Source: CAZYQW01 sp964649825
GTDB lineage: Bacteria > Planctomycetota > B15-G4 > JADJEK01
Length of the DNA: 64,000 bases
Assembly (NCBI GenBank): GCA_964649825.1
Contig: CAZYQW010000049.1
Span: forward strand, 1 to 64,000
Direction of reading: 5' to 3'
Shown here: piece by piece, positions 17,491-25,372 of the stretch
Numbering within the stretch: the stretch's first letter is position 1
How the letters are laid out: each line of letters opens with the position of its first letter
Made by a program: the position numbers and the translations under genes
The notes under the pieces: model-generated
Seen by the model: only the letters and a program-made list of their open reading frames with translations
Databases searched by the model: none
Told to the model about the DNA's origin: nothing

Positions 17491-18711
17491 CTAGACGTTT
17501 TCCTCGTTCTGCTGGTCCGCCGGAACCGGCGTTGCCACGTCGGTATCGGTGGATTCCGAAGTCGAACCCGATTCGACCGTCGGAGTCTGTTCGCTCGCGG
17601 TCGACGGGCTCTCGATGGCCTCGTCGGGCGCATTTGCCGCCTCGGGCGGTCCCTCCGCCTCCGGCACCTTCGGCGCCTTGGGCGCTCCCTCGGTGAGGAG
17701 CGCCTCGCGCACCTTGGCGACTTCGGCATCACCGTCGTCACCATCGTCATCGCGGCCCGCGTCGAGCGGCCCCTGGATCTTGATCTCATAGCCGGTCAGC
17801 CGCGAGGCCAACCGGACGTTCTGGCCCTTCCTTCCGATCGCGAGCGAGAGCTGATCGTCGGGAACGAGAACGCGTGCCTCTTTCTTCTCTTCGTCGATCT
17901 CGATGTTCGAGATCTGCGCCGGCCGCAGGCCGTTGAGGATCAACTCCTCGAGCGAGTCGCTCCAGCGGATGATGTCGATCTTCTCGCCGTTCAGCTCGTC
18001 CGTGATCGACTTGATCCGCGTGCCGCGGATACCGACGCACGCGCCGATGCAGTCGACCCGCGAGTCGATCGAGCTGACCGCGATCTTCGTTCGGAAGCCG
18101 GGCTCGCGAGCGATGCTCTTGATCTCGATCACGTGCTCCGCGATCTCCGGGACCTCGAGCTCGAAGAGCTTCTTCACGATCTCGGGGTCGGTCCGCGAGA
18201 GCATGATCTTGACCTTCGGCCCGACCTTCTTGACGTCGTAGATGATCGCCTTGATGCGATCGCCGGGGTTGTAGTTCTCGCTGCGGACCTTCTCGTGGCG
18301 CGGAATGATCCCTTCCGCCTTGCCGAGGTTGACGATGATGTTGCCGCCCTCGATCCGCTGCACCGTCCCGGTGACGATCGTGTTGACCTTGTCCTCGTAG
18401 TCGCCGTAGATGACGTCGCGCTCCGCGTCGCGGATCTTCTGGATGATGACCTGCTTCGCGGTCTGTGCGGCAATGCGCCCGAGCTCGGAGAGATCGACGT
18501 CCTCTGCCTCTTCGTCTCCGTCCCACGCGATGATCTCGCCGCTCTCGCGATCGATCTCGATCGCCAGGTCTTCGCGCTCGCCGTATCGTTTGCGCACCGC
18601 GGTCAACAGCGCCGTTTCAATCGCTTCGAAGAGAACTTCCTTGTCGATATCCTTGTCCCGATGGATCGTGTCGATCAATCGGATCAGCTCTTCGCCGTTC
18701 AGCATCGACAT
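17491..18711 (-). CDS. nusA: transcription termination/antitermination protein NusA
   Basis: 406-aa elongation factor that binds RNA polymerase and modulates pausing, termination and antitermination. The N-terminal domain (1-125) is followed by an S1 domain (VTGTVQRIEGGNIIVNLGKAEGIIP), then KH1 (VGPKVKIMLSRTDPEIVKKLFELEVPEI and DSRVDCIGACVGIRGTRI) and KH2 (SLAIGRKGQNVRLASRLTGY). Instead of the acidic repeats found in gamma-proteobacterial NusA, the last 90 residues are a low-complexity Ala/Glu/Ser/Thr tail. A rimP gene normally lies directly upstream; here it is absent. The leader contains a promoter and a terminator-like hairpin, so autogenous regulation is possible. First gene of the nusA-infB operon, with 46 bp to infB. 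Confidence 0.96.
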   Translation of the reverse strand: MSMLNGEELIRLIDTIHRDKDIDKEVLFEAIETALLTAVRKRYGEREDLAIEIDRESGEIIAWDGDEEAEDVDLSELGRIAAQTAKQVIIQKIRDAERDVIYGDYEDKVNTIVTGTVQRIEGGNIIVNLGKAEGIIPRHEKVRSENYNPGDRIKAIIYDVKKVGPKVKIMLSRTDPEIVKKLFELEVPEIAEHVIEIKSIAREPGFRTKIAVSSIDSRVDCIGACVGIRGTRIKSITDELNGEKIDIIRWSDSLEELILNGLRPAQISNIEIDEEKKEARVLVPDDQLSLAIGRKGQNVRLASRLTGYEIKIQGPLDAGRDDDGDDGDAEVAKVREALLTEGAPKAPKVPEAEGPPEAANAPDEAIESPSTASEQTPTVESGSTSESTDTDVATPVPADQQNEENV

Positions 18712-18795
18712 TCATCCGGTGGCGGGGCTTGGTACAAACTCGAGCGGTCCATGGTCGAGGACCACTCGACACTGTTGGTTGGTCGACCCCGCTAC

Positions 18796-18822
18796 AAAAA
18801 GAAAAAGTGGGCAAGACCCACT
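18796..18822 (-). terminator. attenuator-like hairpin and U-tract in the nusA leader
   Basis: On the minus strand, AGTGGG-TCTTG-CCCACT forms a perfect 6-bp stem (18806-18822) followed at once by TTTTTCTTTTT (18796-18805). It sits 85-110 nt upstream of the nusA start and about 30 nt downstream of the predicted start site. No minus-strand gene lies upstream for it to terminate, so premature termination of the nusA operon is the likely role. E. coli is known to have terminators in the leader of its rimP-nusA operon; the parallel is inference. Confidence 0.6.
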
Positions 18823-18858
18823 CGTACGGTGATCGACCTCGAAGTGTGACGGACACGA

Positions 18859-18887
18859 ATGGTAGCGTTCCAAGTTTCAGGATGCAA
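18859..18887 (-). promoter_or_regulatory. candidate sigma70-type promoter of nusA-infB
   Basis: On the minus strand, TTGCAT (18882-18887) and TACCAT (18859-18864) are separated by exactly 17 nt. Each hexamer matches the consensus in only part of its positions. A start site near 18852 would give a leader of about 140 nt that contains the hairpin at 18806-18822. It overlaps the first codons of the divergently read TPR gene. Confidence 0.4.
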
Positions 18888-20916
18888 AGGGTTTTGGACC
18901 CGCCGCTCCGCCGCGCGAAGGTTTGTCGCCCGGATCGCGTCGATCCTTGCGATCCACCTGTCGCTCGACTCCGCCGCGACGAGCTCGGGAGTCGTTCAAG
19001 ACGTGGATCGTAGCGGCCCGGCCACGGCCCACCAAGGGCTCGGCGACGCCCGCGTGGCTCGGATGAAGGCGCTGCTTCGCGTGCCGGGCGCGGTATTGGC
19101 CCCGGATGAGCTCGCGCAGTGGGTCCACGACCTGGATCGGCGCATCCGGCGGCTGGCATTGATGGCGGCGTCGCGGGGAGCGGTCCGAGTCGCCGACGAC
19201 GCGCTCATGCACGGGTTCGGGACCGCATCGGCGGCGGATCTCAGGGCGATCGTCGATCAGGCGATCCCGCCTCTGCCCGACGCGTGGGCCACGACCGCGC
19301 TCGGGCTATTCCCTGGTGCGACCCGCGATCGAGGTCCCCTCTTGGTCGAGCTCGTCGCTCGTGGCGGAAGGGGAACGGCCGAACGCGGCCTGCGGACCGT
19401 CGTCTTGCGCGGCGGCCCGGCGGCGAGCGAGAGCCTCCCGGCGGCCCTCGCCGGCCTCGCGGACGCCGGTACCGTCGACGCGGCCGGCGAGATCGCCCGG
19501 CTGATCTCCCACCCGGACCCCGCGGTGTCGAGCGCCGCGCGGGACGCGCTCGATGCCCTGCGCTCCCGGCTGCTGAGCTCCGCGCGCGCCGAGGACGCGC
19601 TGCGCGTGATTCACGAAGGGCGCGCCGTCGTTCCCCGCGATCTCGAGCTGATCCAACATGACGCGTTGACCACCGGTGTCTACCTCGATCGCGCCGGCGC
19701 GGCGTACCTCCTCCTTCGCCAGGAGATCGATCGGCGCGCCGCCCGCCGCGATCCGGCGACCGCCCGGGAGTCGGCCGAGCTCCTCCTCGGAGTGGCCATC
19801 GTCGCCCTCTTCGCCGGCGAGGTGCAGCCGGCCCTCGCGTGGCTCGCCGAGGCGTCGGCCGCAGTCGGGCAACCACCGAGGAACCAGCGCGAAGCCGCGA
19901 TCACGGCGGCTCGCGTGCTGGTCGTGACGGCGATCGTCGAGACGTTCGCGGGCGCACCCGCAAAACGCGTCGTCCGGCGGCTCACGGACGCGATCGATCG
20001 AGCTCCATACGAAGCCGGCTACTGCGTCTTCGACGAGGCGCTGTCCGGCGTCTTCGGTCCGCAGACGGTCCTGGAGGTGCTGCGGCGCCGTGGACACGAC
20101 GATGTCCGGCTCGCTTTCTTCGATCGGCTCGACGAGGCCCTGCGGTTCGCGATCGACGCGTCGCTGGCGATTCCGGCCGAAGGCGCCGATGCGCTCGTGC
20201 CGGCGTCCGACGCGGCCGTCCTCGACGCGGAGCGAGTGAAGTCTTGGTCGCCCTGCTGGCAATCATGGGCGCTCTATCAGGCGGGTCGGCTCGACGAGGC
20301 GGCCGCGCGGGCGCTTCGGACGTCGACTCACGTTCGAACGAGCAACCTCTGGAACAACCGGTTGCTCGCGGCCGAGTGCGATCTCCTGCGTGGCCACGTC
20401 GAGAGCCGCCGCGGCGACGCCGACGCGGCGGAAGCCGCCTATACAAGCGCGCTCGTCCTGTACGAAGAGGTCGGCGAGGAACAGGTGCGCCAGCGGATCG
20501 AGGAGACCGACGGTCGCTTCGTGGCGGGATCGCCGCCGCTCGCCAACGCGCACCGAAGCTCGATGGCAAAGGCACACCTCGGTCTCGCGGACGTCCACGA
20601 GCTCTTCCATCGGCAGGAGGCGCGCGCGCGGGAGGAATCGGCCCGCGCGCTCGAGCTCGCGCCGGACTCGACGCGCGTCGTCCTGCATCACGCGAGGTTC
20701 CTGCTCCCGGACGTCGACCCCGAACGTGCGCGGCGTTCGTTCGACGACGCGCCCCGTACCGCCGACCTGCTGCTCGAGCTGTCGCGCCTCGCCGCGCGGC
20801 TGGGCGAGAAGGACGACGCCGAGCGCCTGTTCCGCCTGCACCTCGATTGGAACGCGCTCGCTCCGACCCGCCGCGTGATCGAGGAGGAGTGGCACGCGCG
20901 CGAGTCCGCTCCGTGA
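18859..20916 (+). CDS. TPR/HEAT-like helical repeat protein, function unknown
   Basis: Up to 685 aa. No named family is recognised. Residues about 20-45 are hydrophobic (VARIASILAIHLSLDSA), compatible with a signal sequence if the ATG at 18859 is used; a start at the internal Met in RVARMKALL would remove it. Residues 60-240 read as HEAT-like helices (HPDPAVSSAARDALDAL). The C-terminal half reads as TPR-like helices (GDADAAEAAYTSALVLYEEVG, GEKDDAERLFRLHLDW). No catalytic motif is visible. The predicted nusA promoter overlaps the 5' end, which makes the true start uncertain. The thiS operon follows 51 bp later on the same strand but has its own -10 box. The role is probably protein-protein interaction. 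Confidence 0.65.
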   Translation: MVAFQVSGCKGFWTRRSAARRFVARIASILAIHLSLDSAATSSGVVQDVDRSGPATAHQGLGDARVARMKALLRVPGAVLAPDELAQWVHDLDRRIRRLALMAASRGAVRVADDALMHGFGTASAADLRAIVDQAIPPLPDAWATTALGLFPGATRDRGPLLVELVARGGRGTAERGLRTVVLRGGPAASESLPAALAGLADAGTVDAAGEIARLISHPDPAVSSAARDALDALRSRLLSSARAEDALRVIHEGRAVVPRDLELIQHDALTTGVYLDRAGAAYLLLRQEIDRRAARRDPATARESAELLLGVAIVALFAGEVQPALAWLAEASAAVGQPPRNQREAAITAARVLVVTAIVETFAGAPAKRVVRRLTDAIDRAPYEAGYCVFDEALSGVFGPQTVLEVLRRRGHDDVRLAFFDRLDEALRFAIDASLAIPAEGADALVPASDAAVLDAERVKSWSPCWQSWALYQAGRLDEAAARALRTSTHVRTSNLWNNRLLAAECDLLRGHVESRRGDADAAEAAYTSALVLYEEVGEEQVRQRIEETDGRFVAGSPPLANAHRSSMAKAHLGLADVHELFHRQEARAREESARALELAPDSTRVVLHHARFLLPDVDPERARRSFDDAPRTADLLLELSRLAARLGEKDDAERLFRLHLDWNALAPTRRVIEEEWHARESAP

Positions 20917-20954
20917 CGTCCGCCGGCCGCGGGACGTTCAGGAACCGCACTGGC

Positions 20955-20960
20955 TATACT
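20955..20960 (+). promoter_or_regulatory. TATACT -10 box just before thiS
   Basis: TATACT ends 7 nt before the thiS ATG at 20968, so transcription from it would start at or within 2 nt of the start codon and give a leaderless message. No clear -35 or Shine-Dalgarno is visible. Confidence 0.4.
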
Positions 20961-20967
20961 CGGGCGC

Positions 20968-21168
20968 ATGAAGATCACCGTGAACGGCGAGTCGCGCGAG
21001 GTCGACGTGGACACCACGATCCTCGCGCTCCTCGAGGAGCTCGGGTTGAACACGGCGCTGGTCGCCGTCGAACGGAACCGCGCGATCGTGCCGAAGAGCC
21101 AACACCGGAACGTCGTCCTCGAGAAGGACGACCGTGTGGAGATCGTCACCCTCGTCGGCGGCGGATGA
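20968..21168 (+). CDS. thiS: sulfur carrier protein ThiS
   Basis: 66-aa beta-grasp protein with the C-terminal Gly-Gly required for thiocarboxylate formation (VTLVGGG). The N-terminus MKITVNGESREVD and the central ELGLNTALVAVERNRAIV fit ThiS. The thiocarboxylate tail hands sulfur to ThiG for the thiazole moiety of thiamine. Activation needs a ThiF- or MoeB-like adenylyltransferase, which is not in the window. Its stop overlaps the thiG start (ATGA), so the pair is coupled. First gene of thiS-thiG-larE. Confidence 0.93.
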   Translation: MKITVNGESREVDVDTTILALLEELGLNTALVAVERNRAIVPKSQHRNVVLEKDDRVEIVTLVGGG

Positions 21169-21944
21169 CCATGAACAGCGCCCCTCTCGTTCTCGGCCCC
21201 TATACCATCCACTCCCGGCTCATCGTCGGCACCGGCAAGTACGCGGATCACGCCACCATGACGCGCGCGATCGAAGCGTCCGGCGCCGATTGCGTGACCG
21301 TCGCGATTCGCCGCGTCGACTTCACGGCCGAGGAGACGATCCTCGATCACATCGACCGCTCGCGGATCACCCTCCTCCCGAACACGGCGGGTTGCTACAC
21401 GAAGGACGACGCGCTCCGCACCGCGCGCCTCGCTCGCGAGCTCCTCGACACGTCGCTCATCAAGCTCGAAGTGATCGCGGACGAGCGGACGCTGCTGCCC
21501 GACCCGGTGGCGACGCTCGAGGCGACCCACGAGCTTGTAAAGGAAGGGTTCACGGTGCTCGCGTACACCTCGGACGACCCGGTGCTCGCCCGCTACCTCG
21601 AGGCGGCCGGGGCGGCCAGCGTGATGCCGCTCGGCTCGGCGATCGGATCCGGGATGGGGATCCTGAATCCACACAACATCCGGCTCATCGTCGAACACGC
21701 GAACGTGCCGATCATCGTCGACGCCGGAGTGGGGACGGCGTCCGACGTCGCGATCGCGTTCGAGCTCGGCGTGGACGGCGTGCTCCTGAACACCGGAATC
21801 GCAAAGGCTCAGGATCCGGTTCGGATGGCGCGCGCGATGCGGCTCGCGACGGAGGCGGGACGAGAGGCCTATCGGGCCGGCCGCATGCCGATGCGACCGA
21901 TCGCGTCGGCGTCGTCGCCGACCGGAGGCGTGGTCCGTGGATGA
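21165..21944 (+). CDS. thiG: thiazole synthase
   Basis: 259-aa TIM-barrel enzyme that joins deoxyxylulose 5-phosphate, ThiS thiocarboxylate and dehydroglycine or glycine imine to form the thiamine thiazole. Diagnostic segments: LIVGTGKYADHATM at the N-terminus, the Schiff-base lysine in SLIKLEVIAD, PLGSAIGSGMGILNP, IIVDAGVGTASDVAIAFELG for phosphate binding, and NTGIAKAQDPVRMARAM. Length is normal. ATG codons at 21165 (overlapping the thiS stop) and 21171 are in frame. The 3' end overlaps larE by 8 bp. The other thiamine genes are not here. Confidence 0.95.
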   Translation: MTMNSAPLVLGPYTIHSRLIVGTGKYADHATMTRAIEASGADCVTVAIRRVDFTAEETILDHIDRSRITLLPNTAGCYTKDDALRTARLARELLDTSLIKLEVIADERTLLPDPVATLEATHELVKEGFTVLAYTSDDPVLARYLEAAGAASVMPLGSAIGSGMGILNPHNIRLIVEHANVPIIVDAGVGTASDVAIAFELGVDGVLLNTGIAKAQDPVRMARAMRLATEAGREAYRAGRMPMRPIASASSPTGGVVRG

Positions 21945-22779
21945 ACGGCTCGAACGTCTGGTCCACGTCGTCACGTCCCTCGGCGACGGCGTGCTCGTCG
22001 CGTTCTCGGGGGGCGTCGACTCGGCCCTGCTGTTGAAGGTCTGCGTCGACGTCCACGGAGACCGCGTGCTCGCCGCGACTGCCGATTCGCCGTCGTTGCC
22101 CGATCACGACCGGCGCGACGCGATCCGCCTCGCCCGGGAGCTCGGGGTCGTACACGAGATGGTCCGCACGCTCGAGATGGAAGACGCTCGATACCGCCAG
22201 AACGACGCGGAACGCTGCTATTTCTGCAAGCACTCGCTGTTCGAGGTGCTCGCTCCGCTCGCGGCCGAGCGCGGCCTCGCGGTCGTCGTGTTCGGCGCGA
22301 ACCTGGACGACCAGGGCGACTTCCGCCCCGGACATCGAGCGGCTCGCGAGTTCGCGGTCAGGGCACCGCTCCTCGAGGCCGGGCTGAAGAAAGAGGACGT
22401 GCGCGACCTCTCGCGCCTCCTCGGGCTGTCGATCGCCGACAAGCCGGCTTCGGCCTGCCTCGCGTCGCGCGTCGCGTACGGAACGGCGATCGACGTCGAG
22501 ACGTTGGGGCGCATCGACCAAGCCGAGTCGTTCCTTCGGTCGCTGGGCTTCCGGCAGTGTCGGGTTCGACACCACGGCTCCGTGGCGCGGATCGAGCTTC
22601 CCGCCTCCGACATCGCACGCGCGGCCGGGCGACACCGCGAGTCGATTCATCGCCGGCTGCTGGAGCTCGGGTACCTCTACGTCGCGGTCGATCTCATTGG
22701 GTATCGAAGCGGCAGCATGAACGCCGTGCTCGACGTCATGCCGCGCGCGGGCACCACGGGCGCTCGATCCGATCCGTGA
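21937..22779 (+). CDS. larE: LarE-like ATP-dependent sacrificial sulfur transferase
   Basis: 280-aa PP-loop enzyme with a GTG start preceded by GGAGG about 10 nt upstream and overlapping the thiG end. The PP-loop SGGVDSALLL (24-33) binds ATP. CYFCKHSLF (about 94-102) and the SACLASR segment with Cys174 match the LarE family, in which a conserved cysteine in this segment either donates its sulfur or binds an Fe-S cluster. In known systems LarE sulfurates pyridinium bis-adenylate to make the nickel-pincer cofactor of lactate racemase and related enzymes. larB and larC are not seen. Its coupling to thiS-thiG is unusual and hints at a shared sulfur-transfer theme, as inference. It ends 10 bp from the convergent thioredoxin-fold gene. 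Confidence 0.9.
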   Translation: MDERLERLVHVVTSLGDGVLVAFSGGVDSALLLKVCVDVHGDRVLAATADSPSLPDHDRRDAIRLARELGVVHEMVRTLEMEDARYRQNDAERCYFCKHSLFEVLAPLAAERGLAVVVFGANLDDQGDFRPGHRAAREFAVRAPLLEAGLKKEDVRDLSRLLGLSIADKPASACLASRVAYGTAIDVETLGRIDQAESFLRSLGFRQCRVRHHGSVARIELPASDIARAAGRHRESIHRRLLELGYLYVAVDLIGYRSGSMNAVLDVMPRAGTTGARSDP

Positions 22780-22789
22780 CCGAACGGTT

Positions 22790-24004
22790 TCAGCGGTACG
22801 TGCGCAGCAGGTTGGCGAAGCTTCGCGCCTGCCGGTAGCCGACCACGCGCTCGACGACGTCTCCGTCCCCGTCGAGCAGCAGCACGGTGGGGATCGCGCT
22901 CACGCCGTACCGCTTCGCGGCGGACGGCTCGAGGTCCGGGTTGGTTCGATAGCAGATGAACTCGCCGAGCAGCGAGCGCACCTCCGCGTCGTGCAGCGTC
23001 CGCTCGTCGAAGAGGCGTGACGACCGCGCCCAGTCCGCGCCGAAGTAGACGAACACGTGCTTCTTGTCGGCTCGCGCCACCTCGATGGCGAGGTCGAGGC
23101 TCGACGTCCAGAGCACCTCCGCGTCCGATTGAGGGCGCGGAGGTTCGAGGAGCAGCGGATTGAACTTGAGCTCCGCCTTCGACGCGTTGTCGGAGGTCTC
23201 CGACTCGAGATCGAGCAGGCGGCCGTCCGGCGTGATCGTCGCGACCTTGAACGGCACTCCGTCGATGCGGATCGGAACGTTCGCCGCGATTCGATTCTCG
23301 GGGTCGAAGAGTCCGTCCCGGGGCAGGTCGATCGGTTGCATCGACCATCGCGAGCTCTCGACGTCGTAGACGCCGTCGTTGTTCCCGTCGAAGACGGCGA
23401 GGCGCATCTTCGCACCGTGCACGTGCACCTCGCCCTCGCGCCACGACAGCGAGCTCATCAACAGGCGCGTCAGCAGACCGTTGCGGGGGTACCACGCGTA
23501 GAGGAGGACCGAGAACCGCTCGCGCATGTCCTTGCCGTAGTAGAGGTCGAGCTCGATCGGGGGGAACTCGGAGTAGGTCAGGTCGCGCGACTCGGCGAGC
23601 ACCGTCGCCGCCTTGATCGGATCGCCGTCGTCGGTGAGATCGCGGTTCACGTTGCGATCGAGGTAGAGCAGGTCGTACACCTGCGTACCGGGTTCCGAGC
23701 GGTCCAACGCGAACGCGATCTTCTTCTCCCGAGCCAGCCGGAGGAACCCGTAGCGGGGTTGGGTCGTCCGGTACTCAGGTTCGTTCGTGAGGCGGAGCGG
23801 CGACTCCGCCGCGATCGCGACGACGGTCGGAACGTTCGACACGACGCGTCGCGCCGGGTCGCCTTCGTAGGTCATCTTGACCGTCACTCTCTCGCCGACG
23901 CCCGTCGCGCCCAAGGCATCGGTCGGACTCTCGATCGTCTGTTGCGCCCCGGCGATGGTGCCGAAGGACAGCACGAGCAGGGCGGCGGCGCTCCTCGCGA
24001 ACAT
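22790..24004 (-). CDS. exported thioredoxin-fold protein lacking CXXC
   Basis: 404 aa from the ATG at 24004, which gives a clean signal peptide (MFARSAAALLVLSFGTIAGAQQ); an ATG 63 bp upstream adds a charged stretch. Residues about 25-285 are an uncharacterised beta-rich region with EF-hand-like or calcium-like loops (DRNVNRDLTDDGDP, DGNNDGVYDVE). Residues about 300-404 form a thioredoxin fold: HVFVYFGADWARSSRLF, then GVSAIPTVLLLDGDGDVV with the cis-Pro. The active-site WCxxC is replaced by WARSS, so disulfide exchange is not expected; a binding or scaffold role is more likely. Last gene of the PQQ-propeller operon, 66 bp after the toroid gene. Confidence 0.8.
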   Translation of the reverse strand: MFARSAAALLVLSFGTIAGAQQTIESPTDALGATGVGERVTVKMTYEGDPARRVVSNVPTVVAIAAESPLRLTNEPEYRTTQPRYGFLRLAREKKIAFALDRSEPGTQVYDLLYLDRNVNRDLTDDGDPIKAATVLAESRDLTYSEFPPIELDLYYGKDMRERFSVLLYAWYPRNGLLTRLLMSSLSWREGEVHVHGAKMRLAVFDGNNDGVYDVESSRWSMQPIDLPRDGLFDPENRIAANVPIRIDGVPFKVATITPDGRLLDLESETSDNASKAELKFNPLLLEPPRPQSDAEVLWTSSLDLAIEVARADKKHVFVYFGADWARSSRLFDERTLHDAEVRSLLGEFICYRTNPDLEPSAAKRYGVSAIPTVLLLDGDGDVVERVVGYRQARSFANLLRTYR

Positions 24005-24070
24005 GCGATGCTCCGAAGTCTGGGTGAGAGAAGCCCGTATTTCGGCCGATCCGAGCCGCGACGACAAGCC

Positions 24071-25300
24071 CTACTTCTGAAAGATCGGCAGATACTGGAA
24101 CGGGATCTCGAGGACGAGGCAGGACATCGCGGTCGCGTAGACACGTCCGTACTCGGCGCTCTCGAACCGTCCGTTCGAATGCTGCTGCTCCTCGAGACGC
24201 TCCACGAGACGGGGATACCAGACGTTCCAGAGGCGCCGATCGCGATAGACGTAGTACGCCTGTGCGGCGTACAGGCGGCCGTAGTAAGGGAACTGCTGCG
24301 CGACGTACCCCCGGTCGGCGTTCAGGATCGGGTCGTTGCGGCGCATGTAGTCGATGCCCCGGTCGATGACCGTGCTGTCGTAGGTCCCGGTCGCGTTCAG
24401 CGTCGCCACCGCCGCCGCGGTGAGGGGGTAGCTGACGGTGTTGTGGGTGAGATGGTAGCGAAACCCGCCGTTGTCGGGCTTTTGGCTCTTGTGGATGTAC
24501 TGGATCGCACGGTCGATCACTCCCTTGTCGACGTCGATTCCCACGTCACGGGCCGCGCGAAGCGCCTGGATCATCAGGACGGTCATCGAACCTTCGTGAT
24601 CCGCCTCGTACGGCCGGTAGTACCACCCCCCGACGTCGGACTGCGACTTCTCGATCAAGCGGGTCGCCGCGGACAGCGCTTCACGCATCCGCCGCTGGTC
24701 GAGGCGCGCCTTCGTCTCGGCCGTCGCGTTGTAGGTCGCGTCGATGTGGAGCGTCCCGTACGCCTGGGCCACCGCGAGCGTAGCGAAGCCGTGCCCGTGG
24801 AGCTTCGAGAGATCGTCGGACCCGATCGTGAAGTAGCCGTACTGGGGCGGCGCGCCGTCGCGGCTCGGCGCGACGCCAGGCGGCGGGACCTCGGCGAGGT
24901 GGTCGAGCAGGAACTCGATCGAGGTACGGACTTGCTCGTGGTACGGCCCGCGTCCCATCGTCGAGCCGCCCGCCATGAACGAGAGCGCCGCGATCGCGGT
25001 GACGGCGAGCGGGGCCCGCTTCGCGTCCTCGCCCGGCTCGATCGAGAACGACCGATCCTCGTTCTGTTGGGCCGCGAGGTACTCGAGGCCCCGATCCACC
25101 ACGCGGGCGGCGCGGATCGACGCGTCGTCGACTGCGGTCGACGTGCCGTCTTCGCCCTCGACCGCGCTCGACCCGGAGCGGACCGGCGTCGCACCGACGC
25201 CGCAGAGCATCAGGAGCACGAGCCCCACGACGCGCGGCGGCCGGAGAAGCGCGACGCGACGACGGTTGGCGGGTCTGGGTCTGTCGGTTCGGAAAGTCAT
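24071..25300 (-). CDS. exported squalene-cyclase-like (alpha/alpha toroid) repeat protein
   Basis: 409 aa with an N-terminal hydrophobic export segment (VVGLVLLMLCGVGATPV). It consists of repeated inner/outer helices of the prenyltransferase/squalene-oxidase type: DRGLEYLAAQQNEDRSF, TRLIEKSQSDVGGWYY, DRAIQYIHKSQKPDNGGFRY, ERLEEQQHSNGRFES. The catalytic DxDD of squalene-hopene cyclases is not seen, so cyclase activity is not indicated. Proteins with this repeat type are frequent and unexplained in planctomycetes. The C-terminus QYLPIFQK closely matches the end of the paralogue at 31433-32569 (KYLPILQR). Second-last gene of the operon; the role is probably recognition or scaffold outside the cytoplasm, as inference. 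Confidence 0.85.
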   Translation of the reverse strand: MTFRTDRPRPANRRRVALLRPPRVVGLVLLMLCGVGATPVRSGSSAVEGEDGTSTAVDDASIRAARVVDRGLEYLAAQQNEDRSFSIEPGEDAKRAPLAVTAIAALSFMAGGSTMGRGPYHEQVRTSIEFLLDHLAEVPPPGVAPSRDGAPPQYGYFTIGSDDLSKLHGHGFATLAVAQAYGTLHIDATYNATAETKARLDQRRMREALSAATRLIEKSQSDVGGWYYRPYEADHEGSMTVLMIQALRAARDVGIDVDKGVIDRAIQYIHKSQKPDNGGFRYHLTHNTVSYPLTAAAVATLNATGTYDSTVIDRGIDYMRRNDPILNADRGYVAQQFPYYGRLYAAQAYYVYRDRRLWNVWYPRLVERLEEQQHSNGRFESAEYGRVYATAMSCLVLEIPFQYLPIFQK

Positions 25301-25372
25301 GATCGTCGGGCGCGGCGACGGAGGTTCGAACGGTCGATGCCCCCGCTCGCCTGCACCGAGCGCCGGCTCGAG

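Noticed and set aside
14544..17789. A longer infB with 115 extra N-terminal residues
   Set aside because: The extra part overlaps nusA in another frame and is Arg/Pro-rich; the IF-2N helix begins at 17444.
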